This document shows positions 45,641 through 56,270 of a DNA stretch of 64,000 nucleotides, in pieces (within the stretch, counting starts at the first letter, position 1; each line of letters begins with the position of its first letter). The DNA lies in contig CM066292.1 in assembly GCA_033816765.1 (NCBI GenBank), positions 1,302,001 to 1,366,000 on the forward strand, read 5' to 3'. The DNA is from Nothopassalora personata. Taxonomy: Eukaryota; Ascomycota; Dothideomycetes; Mycosphaerellales; Mycosphaerellaceae. The translations under genes were made by a program, and so were the position numbers. Below the pieces are notes generated by a model. It did not search any database. It had not been told where the DNA came from and was given only the letters and a program-made list of their open reading frames with translations.

Positions 45641-45894
45641 TAGCAAGTTGTAATTTGATGAGTGGTAAGTCAGCCTCCAGCTAGCTTCGTGTCAGCTTGC
45701 TTCTGTATCATTTACTTTCCCTCATCTTATGGAGACGTCTCGAGAGTGCGCAGAAACGGGGGTTTGTCTCTGTAGTTGGGAGCTCGCGCTCGCCCTTGCT
45801 GAGCTACTCCTCCGTGCTGTACTTCCCATCTCGAGCGTACCGTAGATCTTCAAAGAAGTAGTCGATCTGCTGTTGGAGGTCTAAAATGGCGTTG

Positions 45895-48181
45895 TTATAG
45901 GCTACCCCGATTCCTTCGTAGGCATGGACATCGGCATCGACGATTGCTTACCACTACCTCAACTCGCAATTTAAACGTCGACTGGAAGCGCGCTGGCTCC
46001 AACTGCTTTGTGGGTTTGACGAATCGTGCCCAAGTTATTCCAGCTGAGTGTTGCGAGGGGCGATTCAGCTGGTCAAGATCTTGAGTTCGAAGCTCACGCG
46101 AAGTTAATGTTGTCGCGACGATCCATCTGAATACAACGCCCCCAGCAAGAATCATTGGCCCATTGACTTCTGCATGGGCACATCTGTTTGTCTCCAGACT
46201 CGTGAATGCTTAGACACCATGGGCGGTTGGATCCCCACGAAGAGACGACATGCGGTGAGCGTGTCAGAAAGGCGGGCGTGAGTTTTGCGTTCTGTGTGTT
46301 AATGTTGACAATTGGTTGATACTCCACATTCTGCCCGAGTCAGCATAGCGCTGTCTGCCCGGATCGAAACATAGTGCGGCCCTTAGGACCTCAGAACGTT
46401 CAAAGTGTACAAACTCGGTGGTTGACGTGTTGATAGCTACGCTCCTTGGCTGTGCTGCCAAGGCATTCCGTGTCGAAAGACATAGAAAGTGTGCAGCTTG
46501 TGAGGTCGGCAGGTTGAAAGTCAGGCTAGGGTAGTCTTCGTTCACGATGCATATGTATAATCAAAGCGTACATCCGATGATCACTTATGATGGCTGCTTG
46601 AGTCGTTTCGGTGCGAATCTGCCGGCGCAGCTGTCCTGAAAGGGAAGTTTCGGCTGTTATATGCTCGCAGGAGCGAACAGCCAAGCTCGACCTCAAGGGC
46701 GTTGTTCTTAACCTAGAGATGTTATGAGAGCATCGAGAAGTGTCTGTCGGCTCGACATATGTCCGTGGAAGTTCGAAGTTCGGTAAGGAGCGCATGTCTG
46801 CTGAACGGCAGCGCGGTAGTGAATTCGCCGAGGCGCTCGCAAGAAGCGTCGGGCCGACTCGGCTTGGCGAAGCTGTATAGCCCCACTTCCACCATCATCC
46901 ATTAACTGCGCCACCAAAGGCCATCAGTATTGTCGACATAGCCTGCATGATCATCAGATTCCACCAAGAGACGGCAAGACCCTTCATAACCATCTGCACG
47001 GCGTTAGAGAAATATGCAGCTCCCATATTGCTAGCGTCTGCCATCTCCGTATTAATGTTGAAGTCGGCTGCTGTATTGGTGCTTAGTGACGGGATAGTGC
47101 GGAGCACGGCATGGTTCTGCCCCTGTAGGGTGCTGCGAAAACGCCACGTTGCGGCGAGCTCTGCGCTTGGTGTTGCGGATAGCAACGAGGACATAGTGTT
47201 TGTGCTCGGTGACGACGAAGGCTGTTCACGATAAAGGATTGTGTAAAGGATGTGGGGATGCCACACGTCTCGCATATGGATCGAGCGTCTACTTTCATGC
47301 TGTATGTAGCGATGGTGTCTTGGGGCCTGTGGCCGGCGACTTGTGGGAGGTCGTCTCTGGCGGTCTTTGTTCTGCATCGAGGCGGGAGAGCTGCATAGCT
47401 CGGCCAAGATAACGTAACGTCCAGTCCAAGGATTGGCGGGCTCCGTGACCTGGATCTTCAAGGATTCTAGAAGCGAGTGCTGCCGTGTATAATGCGTGGA
47501 TGTTGAGCCGAACAAAGATGAATGGGCTTAGGACTCCGGTATTTCCCACCCGCTCATCCTCTGCTTGTACTGCATCTGGGCGTGGTGCTCTGGTTCGCTG
47601 TATGTCGTCTAGAGGGTGTGGGAACTGAAAGTAACTCGCGAGTGTCTTCGACGGTACTGTTGCCTCTTAAGAGAAACGTTCGGCTATCCTTAGGCTCCCT
47701 AAGTCAACTGCGTGGGTCGTTCGTCTGCTGTCATGTGTCGATTCACTTGTTCCTGCTAAGTTAGTCAAAGACTGCTCCTCTCCCCATGCGTGTCTGCGAA
47801 GATGCTATTAAAATTGGCGCCTGTATAGGGTGGCGTGTTGAGTTCAATGCAGTAAGTAATCCATTGAGATTGGGGACGGACGATGCGGTCTGTTGTCTCC
47901 AACCTTGTCGACGCCGGGCGTATCTCGGAATGATCTTTGTATTGCCATTGCCACGCATTTGGTTCCCGCTTCGATGCAGGGCTCAGTGTCGCCTCTTTAT
48001 GCTCATGATATTCGTAGAGTCCTTGTGGTTGCACCGAGAAGTAGGAGCTCCGAGCGATAGGCCCCATTCGATTCCAGCTGGCGCTTACTCCTACCCATCT
48101 TGGTTGGAGCATTATGATTAGGGTCGATGTAGTACTCCTGCTTGCCCTGGTCGCCTGTGTTATCCTAACGTATGTAGCCAC
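45895..48181 (-). pseudogene. Possible decayed reading frame, unknown
   Basis: On -, open stretches join in frame across single stops: 47,515-46,895 with 46,794-46,526, and 46,545-46,264 with 46,155-45,895. A hydrophobic stretch (SWWNLMIMQAMSTILMAFGG) near 46,900-46,960 suggests one membrane span. There is no recognised domain and no start, and other frames in the area are also open, so this could be chance. I list it because consecutive segments share frame and direction. Confidence 0.25.
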
Positions 48182-51100
48182 ATTAAGTCGGAAGACGTAA
48201 TCCTTACGGTAGATATACTTTACCTAATGCTGTGCGACAGAGGCTCATCACCCATCTTAGCTGCAAGTTTAACAAGAGCCTTCTCGGAGAAAACGTTCCA
48301 ATCGAGGGTCGACATCCTATCGAACTCCACTCTCTTCTTTATGGCGTTCTCCGTGACTCTACAGCTCTGAGGACGACAAACCTTGATGCTGGTTTCGCCA
48401 GGATATTTGAGACGCTCGACAAGGCGCAATCTTCTCTACGTTGTGTTCTCCTCAACATGCTCTGCTCTCGTGGTAGGTGATAAGATGTTGTCCAACGCTC
48501 CTAGCGTCGCCTTCTCATCTGCACATTTCACGAACATGCGGCCGATGTGAGTAGAGCTTCTAGGCAGAACCGACGTCAGACCCATATCCCACCAGTCTTT
48601 CTCCATCTCAACACATCATGCGCCCGGACTCATCCACCTCTCTGTCAAAGGACCGCTCTTGTAGAAGTTGCACTGACCCCGGCACTTCGTTCAACAAGTG
48701 TCGTAAATAAGGCTTGCTCGCGGTTGATGAGAAGATGTCCTTGCGTGAGGATCGTAGTGACCGTAGGTTTCGGCGGATTTGTGGCGCTCTTCCGTCCACA
48801 CTGCCGACGAAGTTCGTGTTCCACTTGGCTAAGTAGCACTTTTCAGAGAATACTGTTATGCAGCCGTCCCATCCTCTAACGTGCGAGTAACTTTGCTGCG
48901 GGTAATGTCCAGGATGGCGATGCAGTAATTCTTGCTGTTGGCAGACAAGAAGCCTCAGCTCTTCGAGATTCTGTGTCAGAGGAGTCGTCTAGGAGGTGAT
49001 CTAAGTGGCGCGAGTTATCTGTAGTTGGTGGTAGCGCCCAGGCTGCTGGTGAGGCAGATCATCTTCTGGTGCTGGACATGATAGCTCCGCGGGGAAGCCT
49101 GCACGTGCCTGAACCCTCTGTGCCTCAAGTGCCAAGGGCGCAAGATCGAACGAGCCCACTGATCATCGAGGCCTGAGGCCATCACACACCCGCAACTCAT
49201 GTCTAATTCAATGGACGGCGTAATAAAGGTACCGTAGACAGCGTAAACGTACCCGTCAGCTCTGAACAAACATACCCACGCCCGGCAGCAATCTTAGAAG
49301 AGCGTAGAAGGCTACGCTACTGCGAGGCTATCGTAGGGCTGTCCAGTCGGCTTCGTTGCTCGTAGCCACATACCGTACGCTACGCCCGAAGTATCTAGTA
49401 CGACTACTACAGTACTAGATTCTGATTGTACTCGGTGAGTCCAAACACACTACTCACAGAGGTTATCGTGCAACCCCCAGAAAGTAGGTAGTACTCGTCA
49501 AGACTAGCACGGTCACTTAGAAAAGCCACCCGTAGGTACACTGCATTACATGTGCTCTATACGGGCCTCTACAGGTGCGAGAAAGTAGTTGCAAACATGC
49601 TCTACTTAGGAGATGGCGCTTGCTCGGCACGGTCTGGCTGACAAAAACCCTCTATCTTCCTTCTGACCTATATCACTAACGGACAAGCTAACTGCAGCCG
49701 CAAGCCTCTCGTCAACTTCCTATACTCGAACTCTCGTGGGAGTTTTGACGTCGCATGAATGAGCGATTGGCTGTCCGGACAATCCACGGCCCCAAGTATT
49801 GACATTACTTCTACGAACGTTGGTAGCGTCTCTACCAACCCGATTACTTTATTATCACTACTTGCTTTCTCTTCTAGATATGCTTCATCGTCAAGAGAGC
49901 ACTTTCGATTTAAATTACCAACGTCACCAGCGGCTCACTTACTTCACTAACGACGTGGACCCTAGCGTCATGCATGCACGACGTGAATGGGCCACCGAGC
50001 CCACCCTTCCAATCGCTGGAGACAGCTCGAGGCGGCTGGAGTGAGGAAGAAGTGGATCTGGACTGGTTGGGGTCCGAGGACCATGTAGGAGGAAAGGAGT
50101 TCGAACTGCTATACGAGCAAAAACAAAGTCAACCGATGCACATCTGTCACGAATCTGATTGAGTGCACGCGCATCTTCCAAAAGTCGCCGTGAGCTACTA
50201 CGAGATCTACCATGACCTTGTCTTCGACCACCTATTCGAGCCGCCTGAGAAGCGAACGCCAACTGGTCAGCCTATTCGCGACAACCAAAGAGCGGGAAAA
50301 CAGCGTGGTGGGGGACCTGGCTGAGCTGAGCGGCCTTGCACGTCACCAAACCTGGTGGAGTTCGGGCTACTATATGTATAACCAAGCAAACGTCAACTAG
50401 ATCAACATCGGCACTGCCTCGGCCATAGATCTTGCTTGCTTGCAAGACAAACCGGAGGGAGGACAAAGGAAATAATACCAAGGACCACCTTGTCGAGAGC
50501 AGAGCCCTACGATTAACGAACCCCGAAAGATCGACATCTGCACCGAAGCTAAAGACCCCATTTATCTCGATCGCATACGGTGCTGTGTGTGAAGATCACA
50601 CATACCTTAGGTAAAGAAGTCCGGGTCCGCACTGCCTCGGCGATCAGCCGATTTGGTTCGGGCCATGGGCGTTGTAAGAACCCTATAGTAGAGACTGGGT
50701 CGGTTCGGCAACGGGTGTTATAAGACGAGGACAATGGTTCAAGACTAGTAGAGTGGACTCACAGGAGCCCGCGGCCATCACCGGGATAATGGGGCATCCA
50801 GTGCGAGAGCTCTCGTTTCTGGTGGCAGTCAATCTTTAGTAGCCGTCGTCGCTTGAAGGCAGAGACAGAGCTTGCCATGCTCGGCCAAGCTGGCCGTCTC
50901 AAAGGTCGAAGGTCGCCGCTATGTCACTTCAAGCGTGTAGGTGCATAGTGTAGGATAAGCATAAGGAAATCAGTAGGCGTAGGTTGTCGCATAGTTCAGT
51001 ATAGCGGTTGCCGTATTGCTTACCTATGAGGATGAATTATCTTGTTCTCGGTCTTGCCCTACGTTAGTATTTCATATCCGACAACGCCTCGGCCAGCTTC

Positions 51101-52886
51101 AGGCCTGCCGGCATCACTCTCCCCTACCAGCGCGTTTCTGCGCGTCACAAAAGGCCTACGACAGTCGCCTATGCGTCAATGTCTCAAGCTTGGGTTCGAG
51201 AAGTCTTGCCGCGCAGTCTGCCAGGCGTCTTGAACATGTCTGCCAGGCGTCTTGAACATATCTGCAAGGCGTCTTGAACATGTCTGCAAAGCTACCGCGG
51301 TGTGTTAGTTGAAGTCCCAGCATCGTGGCAGGATGGCAGTGTAGATGTCGCTTATGTGCTCGTTCCGGCATTTCACCCAGGTCGTTGCGCACGCCGAGGT
51401 TGAACTCGTCCGCCACTTGGCCGATAAACTCGTTGGCCTGTTCGCCCTCGTTCTAGACCCATCCAGACGAGCGGATGGGCGGCGCCTTCGTCTATGTCGC
51501 CATTGGGGCGGGGTTCGTGCTGATTATGCGGGTTGTTGACGCCGAGCTAGGTTGCTATATGCTGCCGTCCGAGATAGCATGCATCGAGTGCGAGGATTGT
51601 CATCGTCCACGGGATCGATCGGATCCTGGTTCCAAGACTCGGTGAGCTCCTCTTTGTATGCGTCTTGGCCTGTGCTATGGCCCAATTCGGTGACTCCAGT
51701 TGCCGATTTGGCTGGAAGCGGGAGGCGATGTTTATGGCGGCGTGTAACTGCGTGTGGTGTTCGTGAAGGTCGTCTCAGTGTATAGCTCGAGCCGGGGTGT
51801 AAGTGGGCGTCGTGATCGTGATGTTTGCAAGTCGCCAAATGTTTCCCCATGTATGTTGATATGCTCTCCGCCGACCATCAATCAATGTTTCGCTGCTGGC
51901 TTGTCAGGCGAAGGTGCATTGCATTCATTCCCGCATTCAATGCATCGTGCCGGCGTGTGCGTGAACGCACACGATGTAGGGAAGTCGTCGTGCAGATTGG
52001 AGTCAAAGTCGGCTGGTGAAGCGTTGCGGGACAAGGGCGAGGATGGCGGTGTCGTCACGGTGGATTTGTGCCAATGCCATTCGTGCCAGTGGTCGGTGGC
52101 GGCTCTTGAGCCTAAGTCTGCCACCGACCCAATCCTGACGGCTACGCCGTAGCCGCGATCGCTGCGCCAGGTCGTAGGTCGCGGTCATCGCCACTACCAC
52201 AGCCGCTGATGACTCTCCGCGCATCGTGCAATTGTTCCAATAGCTCGCACTTCTCCTTTCCGGCAAGATGTACCATGTACAGAGGCCTCAAGATCTTCAT
52301 CTTCTGCCTCTGGCTGTTCTGCGTCCTCACCTTCCAGTGGAACCGATTGCTCCCCGGAGAGAATCCCATTCGTAACAATGCCGCAAGTAATCGTACTTCC
52401 ACGTCCCTCCAAGGCATTAACATCGGCGACCCCGCCTGCACTAGTACGCATCTTCTTGGCCGCTCTAACTGGAACTTCCGTGCGGGATGCTTCAGGCATT
52501 CCGGAAGCGCGCTGCTTGGTGCGTTGTGGTTGAGGGCGACTCCGTAGCGTTTCCAGACCTTGCCGAAATGGAAGACCTTCAAGATGATCAGACTGTTAGA
52601 CGCAGGGTATGAGACCAGCAGCGAGGCCATAGTGGATGTGGAAGTGGTGATGAAGACCGTCCCCAGCTTGACGCTCCCCCTCCGCGCAGTGAATGCTGAG
52701 CCGCGGACTCGCAGTCTAGTTGTTCGAAAAGGCGACCAGGGCCTCTGAGATCACATGCTCCCACGTCGTGCGCGAGGTGAGCAAGCTAGTCGTTACGAGG
52801 TGGGGGCCCAGTGGTGGATCGGGGCGGAGGTGGATGTTGATGCTCTGCCGAGCTATCATTGCTTCGAGCTGGAGCAGCAGGACCTG
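48182..52886. other. Gene-free stretch with repeats
   Basis: Several 60-110 codon frames overlap on both strands, often three at once (48.6-48.9 kb), so openness carries no weight here. It includes the 22-bp repeat at 51,217-51,290 and the dispersed unit at 52,205-52,262. Short RIP-like patches rich in CTA/TAG occur near 49,300-49,450. Confidence 0.4.
51217..51290. repeat. 22-bp tandem repeat, 3.4 units
   Basis: The unit TCTGCCAGGCGTCTTGAACATG is repeated at 51,217, 51,239 and 51,261, with a partial fourth at 51,283. Units differ at two or three positions. Confidence 0.9.
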
Positions 52887-53802
52887 TATGAGGGTTGGAC
52901 TTGCTTGAGTAGAATTGACTCAACCTCTGACGCAGGATCGGCTTCCATTGCCTGTTGGATAAGCAGCTCGTTGTCCCATTACTTGCCGAAGGAGAAGTCT
53001 CGTTCCCACTCAAGGCCCTGGACTGTCTCCACTAGGTCGGCTTCCATCGCTTGTTGGATGAGGGATTCGATGCGTCGTAACTTGCTGAAGTAAAGGGAGC
53101 CAGCCAGTCTCCCCGTATCTGCTTAAGTAGACTTCCCTCATGCTCCTCTGATGCAGGGCCGGCTTCTATTGCTTGTTGGTAAAGCAGCTCGATGTCTGGT
53201 AACCTGCTGAAGTAGAAGTCTCGCTCCCGCTCGAGGCCCTGACCTGTCTACTCCATGTCGACTTCTATTGCTTGTTGGACGAGCGGTCCCATGTCTCGTA
53301 ACTTGCCGAAGTGAAAGTCTTGCTCCCGCTCGAGGCTCTCGACTGTCTCCACCAGGTCGGCATCCATTGCTGTTGTCGGAAAAGCAGTTCGATGTCTTAG
53401 AAGTCTTCCCCCCGCTCGAAGCGAAGTCTCCCTCCCGCTAAAGGCCCTAAAATGTCTCGACCAGTTCGGCGTTCTGAAAGCGCCGCGGTAGCTGGATCAC
53501 TTGCCTATCTGCTCCTGGCGCTTAGGGTGGCAGCTCCTCTTACTATGTCGCCGCCCAGAACCGGCTCCTGTTGACGTGCGACTGCTAGTTGGGGGTAGAT
53601 GTGCGGCTCCTTCCTGGTTGTTTCCCCTCCCCACTGCAAAAACTTGAGGTTGTCCCACATCTTGCATTTTACCGGTTGTTCCGCGGGGATTGGGCGCTCG
53701 ACATAGTGCTTGCGGGATGTGTTACTGAGTAATCTTGGAGTCCTCGAGGTGGGCGTACTCGGCGGACACGTTGAACTTACCGTCGTAATGTGGAATCCTC
53801 GC
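52887..53802 (-). pseudogene. EB1/Bim1/Mal3 family pseudogene
   Basis: On - the N-terminal part (53,802-53,740) reads RIPHYDGKFNVSAEYAHLED, the end of the calponin-homology (CH) domain helix before K-V-L-Q. After a frameshift near 53,710, 53,700-53,633 reads ERPIPAEQPV then KCKMWDNLKFLQW, a near-exact match to the EB1 signature P-I-P-V-x-x-L-(V/I)-K-x-K-x-Q-D-N-x-E-F-x-Q-W. A Ser/Thr/Pro/Arg-rich linker follows, then EB-homology (EBH) coiled-coil segments ERDFYFSRLPDIELL, LLIQQAMEAD and LLKQVQ. EB1 proteins track growing microtubule ends as CH-EBH dimers. Here stops, at least two frameshifts, loss of the CH start and amplification of the EBH part make it dead. It is probably a degraded extra copy; the working gene should be elsewhere in the genome. 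Confidence 0.85.
52941..53467 (-). repeat. Tandem amplification of the EB1 EBH segment, five ~99-bp units
   Basis: Units on +: 52,941-53,039 (99), 53,040-53,161 (122), 53,162-53,260 (99), 53,261-53,359 (99) and 53,360-53,467 (108). Three units are exactly 33 codons. Each encodes, on -, a version of V-E-T-V-Q-G-L-E-R-E-R-D-F-Y-F-x-K-L-R-D-I-E-L. The Q-Q-A-(M/I)-E-A-D end is plain in four units and damaged in the fifth. Two of them (at about 53,162 and 52,941) continue into the LLKQI/LLKQV region that normally follows a single EBH helix, so at least two rounds of duplication occurred. Confidence 0.85.
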
Positions 53803-53951
53803 CTACTTCCAGCACCGTTTGGCTACCAGCTCCTCGTCTTCTGCGTGAAGGCAATCGAAGCTACACGTTACTCGCTAGTACTCCCAAGCAGCAGGAGAAG
53901 GACGACTATTCTGGATTCGAGCCAGACCTTGATTAGCCAGTGGATGAAGCT

Positions 53952-53971
53952 ACTGCTGCTGCTGCTGCTGT
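53952..53971. repeat. (CTG)6 microsatellite
   Basis: A short uninterrupted CTG run; no gene is supported around it. Confidence 0.85.
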
Positions 53972-54412
53972 GGCCCAGCAAAATGCGGCCAAGTCCACTC
54001 GTCGCACCGGTCGCGACATCACTTCCTCGGCGGGCGTACGTGAGGGTATTGGTTGAACTGGTAGAGGTCAGCTGGACAAGTGCCGGTCGTGGTGGCGGAG
54101 AGATGTTGATGCTCATAGAGAAGGGAGAGCGAGAAACCGACAGGGTTACGAGAAAGTGCATAGGAAGAAGGTTCAAGCTGCGGGTGCTGCCGCCGACGCA
54201 GTGTGTGGAATAAGGTTAAGGTTATCAGGTATCCAACCACAGCTTCAACTTCAATCTTATGCCCGCCCCTCGCTAGGACTTATTGTTAGGAGGGAGGACT
54301 GCTTGTTAGGAGATACACGTCTATAGCGAATATCTACCCGAACGAGCAGATTGCTACAGGCAGGTTTGCGACAGCGACATTCCTCACCGACTGGAAGGAG
54401 ACAGCGACATAC

Positions 54413-54730
54413 TCAAGAGCGGGTTGTTATTGCGTTAGAATACATAAGACGACATCGCAATTTCAAGGTACACATGCTCCACGCCCGTAGCTGACCAATA
54501 CGCGGCTTCTCGCTAGCAAGTGACTCGTACGGCGAGATACCGCCGAGAGCCTGGGTCGGCGAAATATTGAGCATGTGGGTGGCAGAAGCGACTGCTGCTG
54601 GCCAACAGTGCCTTTGCAAGATTAGCCTGCAAGATCATCAGCGTCGTTGGTGCTGGACTTGATGCCTCTGGCTCGGCGCGACATGGCTTGGTTGAGACCG
54701 TCACAGCCACCTACGATGTGCTCGATCCCG
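54413..54730 (-). mobile_element. Ty1/copia integrase fragment
   Basis: Three frames on - together give a copia integrase end: IGIEHIV and LNQAMSRRARGI (frame 1), LQANLAKALLA (frame 2), then CWPAAVASATHMLNISPTQA with ALGG and SPYESLASEKPRIGQLRAWS (frame 3). Copia integrases read G-I-x-H ... E-R-x-N-R ... L-x-x-x-L-W-x-E-A-x-x-x-A-x-Y-L-x-N-x-x-P ... P-Y-E-x-x-x-G-x-K-P-x-x-x-H-L-R. The catalytic Asp/Asp positions lie further upstream and are not preserved. CA/TG content is normal, so this copy decayed by indels rather than RIP. Confidence 0.8.
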
Positions 54731-55049
54731 ATGGCTTAGATTCCAGCAACCCGTTTATACGGCAACGCCAGCTGCGGTTAAGCAAAGCGTGCACAAGGTA
54801 GTACTTCCAAGACTTTGGATTAACGCTAGAGATATGCATATTCACTGCATCGTCTTGAAGGAAATGCGCGAGCTGCTCGCTATCCTTATTCTTATCCCAG
54901 TGGGTGCGGAGTGCTGTGTAGCTGGCATTTATCTGGATGTGCAAGAGTGCTGGGCAGAAAACAAAAGAGTTTCTACGATCCCATGGACGCTTGCTTTTAA
55001 CATTCTCTGCGATAATGCTGTTGCCGCGCTCAATGGTCATCTGATCAAG

Positions 55050-56270
55050 ATAAGCCGGTTGTCGAAGTCGGTGTCGGGGTCAGCTCTACAATCTTGATTA
55101 AGATGTCCTCCTGCACCTTTATAGTACCTTTAACAGATGCCTCATTATTGAAGGATGGATTCAGCGACAGGATGCGCATCTTCGGTCATCAGAAACGTTT
55201 ATCTGGACTGTCCTCGCAACTCGTGTTAGTGCTCAAATCGTAGTCCTTAAACATCTTCTTCAGCTCCTTGCTGAGCACACTGCCTAGAGCTTGGTCGATG
55301 TGATACAGCAACACCTTGTCACGGTGTCTGTCGCCGGTGATCAATCAGATAATAGATCTTGGATGCAGATTCTTGTCGAGATGTAGCATGTCCTTACCCA
55401 CCGACGGGCATCGATGGTTGCCGCGCAATGTATGATGTGGTCATGCTGATCTACTAGTTGGAATCCATTAAGGTTTCCTCGTTATGCTTCTACTTGCGGT
55501 TGAAGTTGCCGTACGCGATGAACGTTCTCGGATCCTTGACAATTGCCCTATCTTGCTTGGCCTCTCTGTTCTTCTTTGTAAGACGCTGATGCTCTTGTAT
55601 GAGGTGCATAAGCCTATACTACCTAGGACAGAGACAACACGGCTCTTTACACCGCTAGTAATATGGTACACACCGAGTGGCTCAGCGAACCACGAGGCAT
55701 TCGCCAAGGCTACGGATCGCACCAACGTCTGGACGATAGTGCCAATCTACTTGCGCATGCGATCCTGCTTGTCTCGAATTCAGGGTTCCCCTTCACCGAA
55801 GCGGATGGACTTATTGTACGTAAAAGCCTAATTGGGCAGCAAGCTTCATAGCATCTTGTCCAGGGTTAGTGCCTTGTCCTTAATCACGGCTTTCATCTCC
55901 TGTAGCTCAACCTTGACCATGCTCTTCTATAGGTCGTACTTGTTGAAGAATGGTAAGTGAAGCAGTCTCTTCGGCTCCTTGCGTGACTTACGACCTTCGA
56001 TAAGCTGTAAACAACGCATCTTCGCCTGAACCGAAGTGAGACGGCAGTCCTACGTCTCGCTTCCAGGCTTGCTGATCCAAAGGTGGATGAACTGCTGGGG
56101 TGGGATGTAGTTCTGCCTTATAGCTTACATCGCATTCTCACACTTTTGGTCCAGGGTACGTGGTGCCTGGCGATTGGATCTGCGAGCCCTTCTTGCTGCT
56201 CTCCTAGCATCTCTCTTATTCTGCTTCTTCTTCATTACAGCTGCTACTGCCTTGGAGTCCTTTATACTAT
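55050..56270 (-). pseudogene. DUF6589-like pseudogene
   Basis: Read on - from about 56,270. A basic start (MKKKQNKRDARRAARRARRS) leads into a Lys/Glu-rich helical region (LQLIEGRKSRKEPKRLLHL), then ASWFAEPLGVYHITSGVKSR followed by VVSVLGSIGLCTSYKSI, then KDPRTFIAYGNFNRK, and a C-terminal SVLSKELKKMFKDYDLSTN. The block L-G-(V/L)-Y ... V-(I/V)-x-V-L-x-x-(M/I)-G-L-x-x-S-Y, followed by a Y-D-N-x-N-like YGNFN, resembles fungal DUF6589 proteins, which are common in transposon-rich DNA. Many stops and frameshifts make it inactive. The assignment rests on memory of the family pattern. It sits next to the copia integrase fragment in the same orientation. Confidence 0.5.

Noticed and set aside
48230..48900. 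Protein-like reading on - with five stops
   Set aside because: All three - frames are largely open here, so plausibility of one frame is not evidence. Stops that could derive from C-to-T change are no argument, since any stop codon can.
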